This document shows positions 15,572-25,745 of a DNA stretch of 40,335 nucleotides, piece after piece. Numbering within the stretch: the stretch's first letter is position 1; each line of letters starts with the position of its first letter. A program made the translations under genes and the position numbers. Source of the DNA: Candidatus Bathyarchaeota archaeon. GTDB lineage: Archaea > Thermoproteota > Bathyarchaeia > TCS64. The stretch spans positions 1 through 40,335 of the forward strand of contig JADHWM010000013.1 of NCBI GenBank assembly GCA_016783485.1, read 5' to 3'. The notes beneath the pieces were generated by a model that was not told where the DNA came from, made no database searches, and was given only the letters and a program-made list of their open reading frames with translations.

Positions 15572-17844
15572 TAGACCCCGTGGCTGCGATGACCCCCCTC
15601 GAGGTCATCATGAAGTACCCGGGTCCATGGCTCGCCTGGATTCTCCCAATGATCGGCGCCCTATCGATGCCCCTCTTCGAGAGGTTTGGCAACAAGATAA
15701 GGGATTACGCGGCTGTCGCCTGGGGATTCACGTCGGTCTTATCGGCCGCATCAATGGTTCCATGGCTGTTCTCGGGCAACTACCCCGGGGACATCAAGCT
15801 GACGACGTGGATCACCTTCCCGGGCGGGAGTCCCCTCGAGGTCGGCGTCCTGGTTGACCCGCTGAGCATAATAATATGCAACGTGGTTGCCTTCATCTCC
15901 TTCCTCATCCTCGTCTACTCCACCGAGTACATGCATGGGGACAAGCACCTCACTAGGTTCTGGTTCTTCTTCCTCTTCTTCGTCGGGAGCATGCTCCTCC
16001 TCGTTCTCTCCGACAACCTCGTCCAGACCATGGTCGGCTGGGAGGGAGTCGGCATCTGCAGCTACGGCCTCATCGGCTATTATTACAGGGATGCGAAGGA
16101 ACGATGGCTCGGCGGCCCGCCACCCCACAAGATGTTCCCGCCTTCCCACGCCGGCATGAAGGCCTTCGTGGTCACAGGCATCGGCGATGTCTTCATCTTG
16201 GGGTCGATCTTCGTCATCTTCAACTTCGCCGGGACCCTGAACTACGTCGAGCTCATTGAGACCGCCCACCACTGGCTGCCCCAGATCGCAGCGGTCCCCG
16301 GTCTGCTGGCCATCACGGCCATCTTCTTCCTCGGGGGCCCCATCGGCAAGTCCGCCCAGTTCCCCCTCCACGAGTGGCTCCCCGAGGCGATGGCCGGCCC
16401 CACCTCGGTATCCGCTCTCATCCACGCGGCGACGATGGTGAAGGCCGGGGTCTACCTCGTCGCGAGGATGTCCCCCATCTTCTACCTGGGCACCTGGGAG
16501 ATGTTCCTACCCGAGGCCCAGGTGTTCTTCATTGTCATCGCTTGCGTGGGGGCTTTCACTTGCTTCATGGCTGCCTCGCAGGCCCTGGTCTCCGTGGAGC
16601 TGAAGAAGATACTGGCATACTCGACGGTCAGCCAGATCGGTTACATGATGCTTGCCCTCGGGGTCTCAGGCATGAGCGAGGGCGCCTACGTCGCAGGCCT
16701 CACGGCGAGCGTCTTCCACCTGACGAGCCACGCCCTCTTCAAGGCGGCTCTCTTCCTTGGCGCGGGCTCCGTCATCCACGCCATCCACACCATCTACACG
16801 TTCAACATGGGAGGCATGAAGAAGTACATGCCCATCACTTTCATCCTCATGGTCATCGCGACCGCGTCTCTCGCGGGGATACCGCCTCTGAGCGGGTTCT
16901 GGAGCAAGGACGCCGTCTTCATCGCTTGTCTGGTGGCCAACACGCCCCTGTCGTTGACGTTGCTGGCCGTTGGGGCTGTAAGCGCCGCGATGACCTTCTT
17001 CTACAGCATCAGGTACATCAAGCTCACGTTCCTCGGCCACGAGAGCAAACACATCGAGGAGATGGAGAAGCACGGCCACCACCCCCACGAGGCCCCCAAG
17101 ATCATGTGGGTGCCCATCGCGATACTCGTCGGCCTCGTCTGTGTCGTCGGGCTATTCGGCCTGGTCGGGTTCTTCGTGCCCAGCTTATCCCCCGAGCTCT
17201 TCATCGAGCACCTGCTCCACGATATGCTCCACCATATGGGGATACCCCTGCACACTCACCACCTGGAGTTCCCGACTATACTGACCGCCTGGGGGACGTC
17301 CGCGGCGATGCTCCTGATCGGCGGAATCCTGGGCTGGCTCTTCTACCTCTCTAGGAAGGTGGACTCCTGGGCGTTCGTCTCAGGCAATCCCGTACTCAAG
17401 CCCATCCACACATTCCTCTTCAACCGGTGGTACATGAACTCCGCCTACTACAAGGTATTCGTCTACGGGCTCATCGACTTCTCGAAGGTCGTCTTCGCCA
17501 CCCTGGAGAGCATGGTCTTCGACAAGATCACCGCCTTCGTCAGCGGTTCGACAATCGCTTTCGGTAAGGTGCTCCATGTCTTCGAGACCAAGGTCTATGA
17601 CCCAGCAATAAACGTGGGCTTGGTCAACGTCTTCGTGGAGGGTAGCAGGCTGCTCTACAATGACCTGGAGTTTCTTATAGACGTGAGCTTGAACAGAGGC
17701 GTCCCGGCGACCATGACGGGACTACACAACCGAGTCAAAAAGCTCCAGTCCGGCGTCCTGTCTTACAACATTATATACATGGTCATCATATTCGTAGTCC
17801 TGATCCTAGGATTCGGTTTAACGCAGATGTATGGAGGTATATGA
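15568..17844 (+). CDS. nuoL: Complex I subunit L (NuoL/FpoL)
   Basis: 758 residues, longer than many NuoL, with about 14 antiporter helices and a C-terminal lateral-helix region ending in a final helix. Conserved: VGWEGVGICSYGLIGYYY (helix-5 Glu), GKSAQFPLHEWLPEAMAGPT (helix-7 Lys) and LIHAATMVKAGVYL (helix-8 Lys). It is the distal proton pump. Two His-rich stretches are unusual: HESKHIEEMEKHGHHPHEAP at about 491-510 and EHLLHDMLHHMGIPLHTHH at about 547-565. The start is GTG with GGGAGGT 5 bases upstream. It overlaps the preceding micro-ORF. Confidence 0.95.
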   Translation: MIDPVAAMTPLEVIMKYPGPWLAWILPMIGALSMPLFERFGNKIRDYAAVAWGFTSVLSAASMVPWLFSGNYPGDIKLTTWITFPGGSPLEVGVLVDPLSIIICNVVAFISFLILVYSTEYMHGDKHLTRFWFFFLFFVGSMLLLVLSDNLVQTMVGWEGVGICSYGLIGYYYRDAKERWLGGPPPHKMFPPSHAGMKAFVVTGIGDVFILGSIFVIFNFAGTLNYVELIETAHHWLPQIAAVPGLLAITAIFFLGGPIGKSAQFPLHEWLPEAMAGPTSVSALIHAATMVKAGVYLVARMSPIFYLGTWEMFLPEAQVFFIVIACVGAFTCFMAASQALVSVELKKILAYSTVSQIGYMMLALGVSGMSEGAYVAGLTASVFHLTSHALFKAALFLGAGSVIHAIHTIYTFNMGGMKKYMPITFILMVIATASLAGIPPLSGFWSKDAVFIACLVANTPLSLTLLAVGAVSAAMTFFYSIRYIKLTFLGHESKHIEEMEKHGHHPHEAPKIMWVPIAILVGLVCVVGLFGLVGFFVPSLSPELFIEHLLHDMLHHMGIPLHTHHLEFPTILTAWGTSAAMLLIGGILGWLFYLSRKVDSWAFVSGNPVLKPIHTFLFNRWYMNSAYYKVFVYGLIDFSKVVFATLESMVFDKITAFVSGSTIAFGKVLHVFETKVYDPAINVGLVNVFVEGSRLLYNDLEFLIDVSLNRGVPATMTGLHNRVKKLQSGVLSYNIIYMVIIFVVLILGFGLTQMYGGI

Positions 17845-17845
17845 A

Positions 17846-19378
17846 ATGGCAATACCCTACTCCCTGGCTCTGGTACTTCTAGTACCCCTAGTATCCGCAC
17901 CTGTTGTTTACTACCTTGGTAAGCAGATGGGAAAGAAAGTTGGATGGGTTGCGACCCTACCGTTAATCGTAACCCTATTATTGATATTCAGCCTCGCCGC
18001 CGATTTAAATGGCGGTGGGTCTTATAGCGAGAGCTATAGTTGGGCCCCTGACGCTGGCCTGACATTTGGCCTGCTTGCGGACGGGCTGAGCTTTTGGATG
18101 TTGATCACCATAAACGTCCTCTGCCTCGGAATCTGCGTCTACTCGACCACCTATATGGAGCACAGATTCGAAGAGGAGGAGCACCACACAGGCGTCCCGA
18201 CTCCTAACTCAGCTTACGCCTCTTACTACGCTCTCTACCTTTTGTACGCGGTCGGAATGCTCGGCACCGTCTTAACTACAAACCTCATCCAGTTCTACCT
18301 GTTCTACGAGCTGATGCTCGTGCCCAGCTGGGCTCTGATCAACAACTACGGCTACGGGGACCGGGAGCGCATCGGCATGATGTACTTCATGTGGACCCAC
18401 GTCGGAGCAGTGATACTCCTGGCGGGCATCCTCAGCAGCTACTGGATCACCGGGAGCTTCGAGATCGCCGCCCTCAGCGGCGTCGTCGGAAGCCCGATAG
18501 CCGGCTGGATCGCCTTCGCCATCCTCATCGGGTTCTTCACCAAGATGGCGGTCTTCGGTATCCACATCTGGCTACCCTACGCCCACGGCGAGGCACCGAC
18601 GCCCATCTCGGCGCTCCTGAGTCCGGCAATGATCGGCATTGGGGCGTACGCCGCTACGAGGCTCGTCATAATACCCATGTTTCCGGTCTACCAGACCTTC
18701 AGCCTCGTCTTCTCCCTCTGGGCACTACTCACGATGACCTACGGCGGGCTCATGGCTCTGGCGCAGGACGACATAAAGCGCTTCCTCGCCTACAGCAGCG
18801 TCAGCCAGATGGGCTACATCTTCCTGGGCCTCGCCAGCGCAGCTGAGTACGGCGTGTCAGGCGCGATCTTCCACTACATAACCCACGGCTTTGGCAAGTG
18901 CATCTTGTTCGGTGTCGCGGGCATACTCATGGCCCAGGTGGGGACGCGGAGCATCAAGGAGATGGGGGGACTGGCCGACAGGATGCCCTGGACCACGGTC
19001 CTGTGCCTGCTCGGGTTCTTCTCCATCGCGGGTGTGCCGCCGACGATGGGCTTCATGTCCAAGTTCTTCATCTTCAGCGGAGCCTTCAGCAGCGCGCTCT
19101 CGGGCTCGCCGACGCAGCTCATACTGGCCCTGGTGGCAATAATCATGACGGTGCTCACGGTGGGATACTCCCTCTGGACGGTGAGGCGAATCTTCTTTGG
19201 GCCGCTCCCGGAGAAACTGAAGGAGGTGAAGGAGGCCCCCTGGACTATGACAGTGCCGCTCCTAGTCTTCGCGCTATTCTCGGTGATAATAGGCATATAC
19301 CCCAAGTTAGTCACCGACTACCTGCTGCCCTTCATATCAGAGGCCCTGCACGCGACGACCGCCGCCTTATCCCATTAA
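17846..19378 (+). CDS. nuoM: Complex I subunit M (NuoM/FpoM)
   Basis: 510 residues, about 14 helices. Motifs: FYELMLVPSWALINNYG (helix-5 Glu) and FFTKMAVFGIHIWLPYAHGEAPTP (helix-7 Lys). Helix 8 reads LLSPAMIGIGAYAATR and lacks the Lys of bacterial NuoM; I believe archaeal homologues commonly share this, so it is not necessarily a defect. ATG 17846 is preferred because GGAGGT lies 9 bases before it. It begins one base after the nuoL stop. It is the last gene of the operon; the first 150 bases are slightly more AT-rich than the rest. Confidence 0.94.
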   Translation: MAIPYSLALVLLVPLVSAPVVYYLGKQMGKKVGWVATLPLIVTLLLIFSLAADLNGGGSYSESYSWAPDAGLTFGLLADGLSFWMLITINVLCLGICVYSTTYMEHRFEEEEHHTGVPTPNSAYASYYALYLLYAVGMLGTVLTTNLIQFYLFYELMLVPSWALINNYGYGDRERIGMMYFMWTHVGAVILLAGILSSYWITGSFEIAALSGVVGSPIAGWIAFAILIGFFTKMAVFGIHIWLPYAHGEAPTPISALLSPAMIGIGAYAATRLVIIPMFPVYQTFSLVFSLWALLTMTYGGLMALAQDDIKRFLAYSSVSQMGYIFLGLASAAEYGVSGAIFHYITHGFGKCILFGVAGILMAQVGTRSIKEMGGLADRMPWTTVLCLLGFFSIAGVPPTMGFMSKFFIFSGAFSSALSGSPTQLILALVAIIMTVLTVGYSLWTVRRIFFGPLPEKLKEVKEAPWTMTVPLLVFALFSVIIGIYPKLVTDYLLPFISEALHATTAALSH

Positions 19379-19509
19379 TTTATTCAACTAATTTTCGGTC
19401 CCACTTCGACCCGTTGGAGCGTTGACTGGGGCGATTAATCCAAGAGGTCGCCCCTTCTTCGTCGATGTACACAAGTTTTTTTAGTCAAGTTAACGTGAGC
19501 TTCTAGGAC
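19379..19509 (+). promoter_or_regulatory. ATP synthase operon promoter region
   Basis: A 131-base spacer. The run gtttttttag at 19474-19483 is TATA-like and lies about 30 bases before the atpF ATG, giving a very short leader. The same T-run could end nuo transcripts. The spacer suggests that the ATPase genes have their own promoter. Confidence 0.45.
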
Positions 19510-19827
19510 ATGAGCGTCGCTGTCATTGGACCCCCCTCCTTTATCACCAGCTTCGAGCTGATCGGGGCAGCGGGCTTCGAGGGCAGCTCCGGGGAGGCCG
19601 TGGCGCAGACTTTGAACCGCCTCATCGACGAGGGCCGGTTCCAGCTCATAATAATTCCCGAGCGGTTCGCGGAGCAGACACGACCCGTCCGGGAGGCAGT
19701 CATGAGGAAGGGGGAGATCACACCTGTCTTCGCCCTCATCCCCGACTTCACGTTGGAGACCGGGATGAGAATGGAGGAGCTACAGGAAGTCGTCTCCTTA
19801 GCGATCGGGACCCGACTAGAGTTGTGA
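19510..19827 (+). CDS. atpF: A-type ATP synthase subunit F
   Basis: 105 residues. Subunit F binds the central stalk subunit D inside the A3B3 head. The family start SVAVIGPPSFITSFELIGAAG (a Rossmann-like beta-alpha unit, with the usual GD of VIGD replaced by GPP) and the LIIIPERFAEQTRPV segment are clear, as is PVFALIPDF toward the C-terminus. The ATG closely follows the promoter; atpH begins one base after the stop. In many archaea atpF sits directly before atpA; here two stalk genes intervene. Confidence 0.9.
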   Translation: MSVAVIGPPSFITSFELIGAAGFEGSSGEAVAQTLNRLIDEGRFQLIIIPERFAEQTRPVREAVMRKGEITPVFALIPDFTLETGMRMEELQEVVSLAIGTRLEL

Positions 19828-19828
19828 T

Positions 19829-20164
19829 ATGATGGGTATGGAAAGGGTATTATCAATCGGAGAGCGCCTCCAGAAGCTCCTGACCGACGCAGAAGCCGAG
19901 GCCAAGGCCAAGATCACCGAGGCCCAGAGCGCCGCCGACGAGAAGATCACGGCGGCCCAGAGGGAGGCTGCGAGGAAGAAGGCCATGGCCCAGAGGGGCA
20001 CCGGGATCGATGAGCTTCTCAAAGAGGAGGAGAAGAAAGCGGAGAAGGAGGCCAAGAAGATCCTGAAAGACTACGAGGCCAAGGCGGAGGCCCTCAAGGA
20101 CGTTCCAGAGGACAAGATGAAGGAGGCCATCGAGACAGTGATGAAGGAAGTGCTGCCTCAATGA
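19829..20164 (+). CDS. atpH: A-type ATP synthase peripheral stalk subunit H
   Basis: 111 residues, nearly all predicted coiled coil, rich in Ala, Lys and Glu (for example EAEAKAKITEAQSAADEKI). Subunit H pairs with subunit E to form the peripheral stalks that hold the head against rotation. The identification rests on composition, length and its place directly before atpE. ATG 19829, 19832 and 19838 are all possible starts. It overlaps atpE by 4 bases. Confidence 0.82.
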   Translation: MMGMERVLSIGERLQKLLTDAEAEAKAKITEAQSAADEKITAAQREAARKKAMAQRGTGIDELLKEEEKKAEKEAKKILKDYEAKAEALKDVPEDKMKEAIETVMKEVLPQ

Positions 20165-20805
20165 GCGAATCATCCATGGATCTCGAGGCCCAGCTCATCG
20201 AGAGGGTCATCGAGCAGAGGAACAAGCTCCTCGAGGACGCCGATAATGAGGTCGAAAAGATCGCAGAGTCGGCCGTGGAGGAAGTGGCCAGGATAAACGT
20301 CAACTCCGAGGCGGAGATCCTCAGCTTGATCGGCTCCGATCTCAACGCCGCGAGGGACAGGATCATCGGGAACGCCCAGCTAGAGGGCAGGAAGACCCTC
20401 CTGCTGGCCCGCCAGGCCCTCCTCACGGGGGTTTTCGACGAGGTTCTGGAGAGGCTCCGGGGCATCTCAAGGAGAGACGACGCTAACTTCGACAAGGGAG
20501 AGGTCCTCATAGCGCTCATCAAGGAGGCCGCCGCGGCGATCGGCGGAGAGGAGTTCATCATCTCTGGGAACGAGGCGGACCTCGAGTACCTGGGGAAGAA
20601 CCTCGGTAATATCAGCATGGCACTGGAACAATCTATAGGTGAGAGCAAAGTCAGCTTGGACTCGGAGCCCCTCGATATCGGCGGGGGAGTCGTTGTCAGG
20701 AACAGCGACGGGACCAAGACCTACTATAACACCTTCGAGGGGAGGCTTGCCAGTGTCAAGGCGAGGCTCGAGTCCGAGGTCGCCGAAAAGCTGGGGGTGC
20801 TATAG
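20161..20805 (+). CDS. atpE: A-type ATP synthase subunit E
   Basis: 214 residues: an N-terminal coiled coil (about 1-100) that pairs with subunit H and a C-terminal alpha/beta head that contacts subunit B. The family end is recognisable in the LDIGGGVVVRNSDGTKTYYNTFEGRL segment, written here across two phrases: GGGVVVRNSDG and YYNTFEGRL. ATG overlaps the atpH stop, and atpA begins directly after its stop. Confidence 0.92.
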   Translation: MSESSMDLEAQLIERVIEQRNKLLEDADNEVEKIAESAVEEVARINVNSEAEILSLIGSDLNAARDRIIGNAQLEGRKTLLLARQALLTGVFDEVLERLRGISRRDDANFDKGEVLIALIKEAAAAIGGEEFIISGNEADLEYLGKNLGNISMALEQSIGESKVSLDSEPLDIGGGVVVRNSDGTKTYYNTFEGRLASVKARLESEVAEKLGVL

Positions 20806-22572
20806 ATGTCTACAATTGTTGGTACAATCGAGAGGATTAACGGATCGCTCATCGTCGCCCACTTCGACGAGGCGCCCAAGATCGGCGACCTCACCGAGGT
20901 CGGGGACCTCAGGCTCATGGGCGAGATAGTCAGGCTCAGCGGGGAGACCGCGTACATCCAGTGCTTCGAGGCCACCAGCGGCCTCATGCCCGGGGAGCCG
21001 GTCACGGACCTCGGCGTCCCCCTCGTCGCCGAGCTGGGCCCCGGCCTCATGGGCCGGATCGTGGACGGGGTACAGAGGTCCGAGACGGAGCTCTGGGAGC
21101 TCACGGGACCCTTCGTCTCCAGGGGGACAAACATCGATCCCCTCAACAGGGGTGCGAAATGGAAATTTGAGGCCAAGGTGAAGCCCGGGGACAAGGTGGA
21201 AGGGGGAAACGTCATCGGAGTCGTCCAGGAGACGGTGTCCTTCGAGCACAGGGTGATGGTGCCCCCCGGTCAATCAGGGACGATCAAATCGATAAAGTCC
21301 GGGGAGTTCACCGTCGAGGACGTCATCGGGGAGCTCGAGACCAGCTCGGGCGTCGTGCCCCTGAAGATGATGCAGACCTGGCCGGTGCGGATACCCAGAC
21401 CCATCAAGGAGCGCCTCCCACTGGAGATGCCCCTCATGACGGGCCAGAGGGTCATCGACACATTCTTCCCTGTGGCGAAAGGCGGTGCAGTAGCAATCCC
21501 AGGTGGCTTCGGGACCGGCAAGACGGTCACCCTCCAACAGGTCGCCAAATGGTCCGACGCCGACATCATCATCTACATCGGGTGCGGGGAGCGGGGGAAC
21601 GAGATGGCAGACGTAGTCGCCCACTTCCCCGAACTCGAGGACCCCAGGAGCGGCAGGAAGCTCATCGAGAGGACGGTCATCATCGCGAACGTCTCCAACA
21701 TGCCCGTCTCCGCCAGGGAGGCCAGCATCTACATGGGGGTCACCATCGGCGAGTTCTACAGAGACATGGGATACGACGTCGCCATCATGGCCGACTCCAC
21801 ATCGAGGTGGGCCGAGGCTCTCAGAGACATCTCGGGGCGCCTCGAGGAGATCCCGGCCGAGGCCGGCTTCCCAGCCTACCTCTCAGACAGGATCGCCCAG
21901 ATCTACGAGAGGACCGGCAGGGGCGTCGTCATGGGCGAAGGCAGGACTCTGGGCAGCCTCACGCTCATCGGGGCCGTATCGCCCCCCGGCGGGGACTTTA
22001 GCGAGCCCGTAACCACCCACACCCTCAGGTTCATCGGGACCTTCTGGGCCCTAGACACCGACCTCGCCTACAGGCGCCACTTCCCGGCCATCAACTGGCT
22101 CAGGAGCTTCACGAGGTACATGGACGTCTCGGCCCGCTGGTGGTCGAAGCTTGACCCCGAATGGGAGGCGTCGAGATCCCAGGCCCTCAGGCTCCTGGAG
22201 GAGGCCTCGGAAGTCGAGGAGACCGCCAGGATCATCGGGGAGAAGGCGCTCCCCGACGAGCAGAGGCTCGTGCTGCTGCTGGCGGAGATGCTCAGGGAGG
22301 GCTTCCTCGTCCAGAGCGCTTTCCACGAAGTCGACACCTACTGCGAGGCCGAGAAGCAGACCGCCCTCCTTAAGGTGTTCATCGAGTTCTACAGCAAGGT
22401 GGACCCCCTCGTGAGGGCAGGTGTGCCCATCGAGATGGTGAGGAATATGGACGTCGTCACCGAGCTGATGCGTCTCAAGGAGAGGGCCGGAGTCGAGCCC
22501 ATCGAGGAGGCGAGCAAGGCGATCCTCGCGCAGAGGGACGCCCTCGCCGAGGAGTACGAGGTGAAGCTGTAA
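20806..22572 (+). CDS. atpA: A-type ATP synthase catalytic subunit A
   Basis: 588 residues, the usual length. The P-loop is GGFGTGKT at 233-240 (many archaea have GPFGSGKT), followed by [12 protein letters not shown] with the catalytic Glu, and [27 protein letters not shown] written here as [19 protein letters not shown]. The N-terminal non-homologous bulge typical of A and V types lies at about 110-190. It makes ATP in the head using rotation driven by the membrane part. The stop TAA overlaps the atpB ATG by one base. Confidence 0.97.
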   Translation: MSTIVGTIERINGSLIVAHFDEAPKIGDLTEVGDLRLMGEIVRLSGETAYIQCFEATSGLMPGEPVTDLGVPLVAELGPGLMGRIVDGVQRSETELWELTGPFVSRGTNIDPLNRGAKWKFEAKVKPGDKVEGGNVIGVVQETVSFEHRVMVPPGQSGTIKSIKSGEFTVEDVIGELETSSGVVPLKMMQTWPVRIPRPIKERLPLEMPLMTGQRVIDTFFPVAKGGAVAIPGGFGTGKTVTLQQVAKWSDADIIIYIGCGERGNEMADVVAHFPELEDPRSGRKLIERTVIIANVSNMPVSAREASIYMGVTIGEFYRDMGYDVAIMADSTSRWAEALRDISGRLEEIPAEAGFPAYLSDRIAQIYERTGRGVVMGEGRTLGSLTLIGAVSPPGGDFSEPVTTHTLRFIGTFWALDTDLAYRRHFPAINWLRSFTRYMDVSARWWSKLDPEWEASRSQALRLLEEASEVEETARIIGEKALPDEQRLVLLLAEMLREGFLVQSAFHEVDTYCEAEKQTALLKVFIEFYSKVDPLVRAGVPIEMVRNMDVVTELMRLKERAGVEPIEEASKAILAQRDALAEEYEVKL

Positions 22573-23969
22573 TGGTAGTCGAACAATCAGGGCTGGTCTA
22601 CAGGACCACCAGCGAGATCAGGGGCCCCATCCTCATGGTGGAGGGGGTCAAGGGGGTCGCCTTCGACGAGATCGTGAACATCCGGAGGCCCAGCGGCGAG
22701 ATAGTCACCGGATCTGTGCTGGACGTCAGCAGAGACTGGGCCATGGTCCAGTGCTTCGGGGACACCAGCGGGATGGACCTCAATATCAGGGTCAGGTTCA
22801 CGGGAGAGACTCTCAAGGTACCCATGAGCGAGGAGCTCATCGGCAGGGTCTTCAGCGGCAGCTTCAAGCCCCTGGACGGCATCCCCGTCCCCCTGAGCAC
22901 CGACCTGAGGGACGTCAACGGCGGGATCATCAACCCCGCCGCCAGGGATGTCCCCAGTGAGTTCATCCAGACCGGGCTCAGCGCCATCGACGGTATGAAC
23001 AGCCTCGTCCGTGGCCAGAAGCTCCCCATCTTCAGCGAGTCGGGCCTCCCCCATAACATGATGGCTGCCCAGATCGCGCGGCAGGCCACCATCCCCGGCC
23101 AGGAGACCGACTTCGCAATCGTCTTCGGGGCCATGGGTATCAAGAACGAGGAGGCCGACTACTTCAGGGCGGAGTTCGAGAAGACAGGCGCCCTGAGCAA
23201 GTCGGTGCTGGTCCTCAACCTCGCAGATGACCCGCCCATCGAGCGTATCGTCACCCCCCGTATCGCCCAGACCATCGCCGAGTACCTCGCCTTCGACCTG
23301 GGGATGCACGTCCTCGTCATCCTCACCGACATGACCAACTACGCCGAAGCCCTCCGTACCATCAGCATCGCAAGGGAGGAGGTCCCCACCCGTAAGGGAT
23401 ATCCGGGCTACCTCTACAGCGACCTCGCCACCATCTACGAGAGGGCGGGCAGGATTCAGGGCCGACCGGGCTCTGTGACCCTGATGCCTATCCTCTCGAT
23501 GCCCGCGGGGGACAAGACCCACCCTGTCCCGGACCTCACGGGGTACATCACCGAGGGGCAGCTCATCCTGGAGAGGGAGCTCAGCCTCAGGGGAATCTAC
23601 CCCCCGATGAACCCCCTCCCGAGCCTCAGCAGGCTCATGAAGGACGGCATCGGCGAGGAGACCACCCGGGAGGACCACCAGGACGTCTCCAACCAGCTTT
23701 ACATGGCCTACGCCGAGGGCACGAGGGCCAGGGGCCTCGTCAGGATCGTCGGAGAGGTGGGTCTCAGCGACAGGGAGAGGACGTGGCTCCGGTTCGCCGA
23801 CCGCTTCGAGCAGGAGTTCGTGAACCAGGGCCCCTACGAGAACAGGTCCATCGAGCAGACCCTGAGCATCGCCTGGGACTTGCTCTCGATACTCCCCGAG
23901 GAGGACCTGATCCGCATCAGGGAGACCTACATCAACAAGTACCACCCAGCCCACAAGAGTGACAATTAG
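22572..23969 (+). CDS. atpB: A-type ATP synthase subunit B
   Basis: 465 residues. The non-catalytic partner of subunit A; it has no working P-loop, and the corresponding region reads [20 protein letters not shown], as in the family. Also seen: [20 protein letters not shown] and [19 protein letters not shown]. It alternates with A in the hexamer and binds the peripheral stalk. The stop overlaps the GTG of atpD. Confidence 0.97.
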   Translation: MVVEQSGLVYRTTSEIRGPILMVEGVKGVAFDEIVNIRRPSGEIVTGSVLDVSRDWAMVQCFGDTSGMDLNIRVRFTGETLKVPMSEELIGRVFSGSFKPLDGIPVPLSTDLRDVNGGIINPAARDVPSEFIQTGLSAIDGMNSLVRGQKLPIFSESGLPHNMMAAQIARQATIPGQETDFAIVFGAMGIKNEEADYFRAEFEKTGALSKSVLVLNLADDPPIERIVTPRIAQTIAEYLAFDLGMHVLVILTDMTNYAEALRTISIAREEVPTRKGYPGYLYSDLATIYERAGRIQGRPGSVTLMPILSMPAGDKTHPVPDLTGYITEGQLILERELSLRGIYPPMNPLPSLSRLMKDGIGEETTREDHQDVSNQLYMAYAEGTRARGLVRIVGEVGLSDRERTWLRFADRFEQEFVNQGPYENRSIEQTLSIAWDLLSILPEEDLIRIRETYINKYHPAHKSDN

Positions 23970-24589
23970 TGTCCGCCACCACGGGAATCCGGCCCACAAA
24001 GGGCTTCCTCATGGAGATGAAGAGGCGGATAGGCTTCATCGAGAAGGGCACAGAGTTCCTGAAGCTGAAGAGGGACCACCTCGCCAAGGAGCTCACCTCC
24101 TCCATCGACGTCCTCAAGGGACGGAGGAGCAAGCTCCTCGAGGAGCTCCAAGTCGCCTACAGGGGCGTCACAGCCGCCTACATCAGCCTGGGCCCCACCG
24201 AGGTGAGGAGCCAGGCGAGCGCCCTCAAGAGCAGCCTCGAGATCGAGGTTCTCCCCAGGTCCACCATGGGGGTCAGATACCCCTTCATCAAGGTGGACAA
24301 GGAACCCCAGATCGCCGGGGAGCTCGACATCACCCTCAGCGAGGCTGCCGAGAAGGTCCTGGGGATCCTCAACGTCATCATACAGCTCGCCGAGTTCGAG
24401 TCGAGGGCCGAGAGGATCGCGGACGAGCTGGGGAAGACCAACAGGAAGGTTAACGCCCTGGAGAACACCATCATCCCCAGTTACAGGGGTATCATCAAGT
24501 TCATCGAGGACAAGCTCGACGAGGAGAGCCTGGAGGAGTTGGTCAGGATGAAACTCATCGGAGGTGCGCTGGCACGGCGACGAGGGTGA
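23969..24589 (+). CDS. atpD: A-type ATP synthase central stalk subunit D
   Basis: 206 residues, a long antiparallel coiled coil with a short globular middle, the rotor shaft. Family features are the N-terminal PTKGFLMEMKRRIGFIEKG and the C-terminal RRVNALENTIIP-like segment (here NRKVNALENTIIPSYRGII). The start is GTG, overlapping the atpB stop (TAGTG). It overlaps atpC by 4 bases (GTGA). Confidence 0.95.
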   Translation: MSATTGIRPTKGFLMEMKRRIGFIEKGTEFLKLKRDHLAKELTSSIDVLKGRRSKLLEELQVAYRGVTAAYISLGPTEVRSQASALKSSLEIEVLPRSTMGVRYPFIKVDKEPQIAGELDITLSEAAEKVLGILNVIIQLAEFESRAERIADELGKTNRKVNALENTIIPSYRGIIKFIEDKLDEESLEELVRMKLIGGALARRRG

Positions 24590-25620
24590 GCCCGGGCCTC
24601 TCCTACGTGGTCATCAAGAGTCACTCGCTGATGGCCGACCTTCTGACGCCGGAGCAGATGCGCGCCCTGGCCCAGCAGGAGACCTTGGAGCTCTTCGTGG
24701 AGCAGCTGGCTGGGACCTCGTACGGAAGGATATCCACGGAGACCGACGGCGACGTCTCCTTGGCCCTGGAGAAAGTCTTCTACCAAAAGTTCATCGAGCG
24801 GATGATGGGGATAGTGGATCTGGCACCGACGAACATCGGCGACTTCCTTCAGTCCTACTACTACCTGAGGTTCGAGGCCATCAACCTCAAGAGGATCGTC
24901 CGCGGAAAGTTCAGCGGCCTCCCGACCTCCAAGATTATCGATTTCCTGATACCGATAACGCCCTACAGGGTCGAGAGCTACGAGAAGATCGCGGGGGCGG
25001 AGACCTTACACGACGCCGTTAGGCAACTCGAGGGCACGCAGTATGAGCCCCTCGTCTCGAGCCTGGAGCTCTCAGAGAAGTACGACGCACTCTGGCCCGT
25101 CGAGATAGCCCTGAACTACCTCAGCGCCAGGGGGATCTTCAAGTCACTGGAGAGGCTCCCCCAGAGCGACAGGGGCCTGGTCCGGCGGATCGTACAGGCC
25201 GAGGCCGACGTCGAGAACTTCCTCGTCGCAGCGAAGCAGAGGGGCGCCCGCGAGAACGCCCACAGCCCCGAGGAGATGTTTCCCACGACCTACGATATAA
25301 GCCTCGATATGCTCAGGGAGGCAATGGAGACAGATGACCTCAGGGCCGTCATCCAAGGGCTCAACCCACCGTATAATGAAATCCTGACTCCCCTCTACGA
25401 GGGAGACGTAGCCCTAATCAGGAGCCGCCTCCGCCAGCATGTCTACGACATCGCCCGTAGGGGGCGCGCGGCGAACGATTTCGGGTTCAACGTCGTCATG
25501 GCGTATCTCGTCTTCAGCGAGATTGAGAAGAACGACCTCGTCGGCATCGCATGGGGGAAAACCCAGGGCATCGCGGCCGAAGATATGTTGAAGTATCTGA
25601 CTATCCCCAACTATCCCTGA
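24586..25620 (+). CDS. atpC: A-type ATP synthase subunit C
   Basis: 344 residues, all helical, the funnel-shaped subunit that couples the central shaft to the membrane ring. Conserved phrases are YYYLRFEAINLKRIVRGK and the NDFGFNVVMAYLVFSEIEKND segment near the end. The start is GTG overlapping atpD. It is the last gene of the plus-strand ATPase cluster; in many archaea atpC lies before atpF, so the order is rearranged here. Confidence 0.93.
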   Translation: MSPGLSYVVIKSHSLMADLLTPEQMRALAQQETLELFVEQLAGTSYGRISTETDGDVSLALEKVFYQKFIERMMGIVDLAPTNIGDFLQSYYYLRFEAINLKRIVRGKFSGLPTSKIIDFLIPITPYRVESYEKIAGAETLHDAVRQLEGTQYEPLVSSLELSEKYDALWPVEIALNYLSARGIFKSLERLPQSDRGLVRRIVQAEADVENFLVAAKQRGARENAHSPEEMFPTTYDISLDMLREAMETDDLRAVIQGLNPPYNEILTPLYEGDVALIRSRLRQHVYDIARRGRAANDFGFNVVMAYLVFSEIEKNDLVGIAWGKTQGIAAEDMLKYLTIPNYP

Positions 25621-25631
25621 GCCGTCATCCC

Positions 25632-25650
25632 GATTTTTGGGCTCTTTTCC
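25632..25650 (+). terminator. T-rich 3' end after atpC
   Basis: gatttttgggctcttttcc gives two short U-tracts just after the atpC stop, the usual form of archaeal termination. No hairpin is needed or evident. Confidence 0.35.
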
Positions 25651-25717
25651 ACTCAGGTGGATAAAACCATTATTGAATGATGAATATAATAATCGATGAC
25701 CTTCAGTAAGTGACTGT

Positions 25718-25730
25718 AAAAAAGAAAAAA
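25718..25730 (-). terminator. Oligo-U terminator after atpK
   Basis: On the minus strand the sequence 16 to 28 bases past the atpK stop is TTTTTTCTTTTTT, a strong archaeal-type terminator for the atpI-atpK side. Confidence 0.6.
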
Positions 25731-25745
25731 GGAGAGCCAGAAAGG

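Noticed and set aside
22587-23999. A 470-codon minus-strand frame opposite atpB
   Set aside because: It is fully antisense to a well-conserved gene; the translation is Gly/Asp/Val/His-rich as expected from GC-rich third positions, with no domain.
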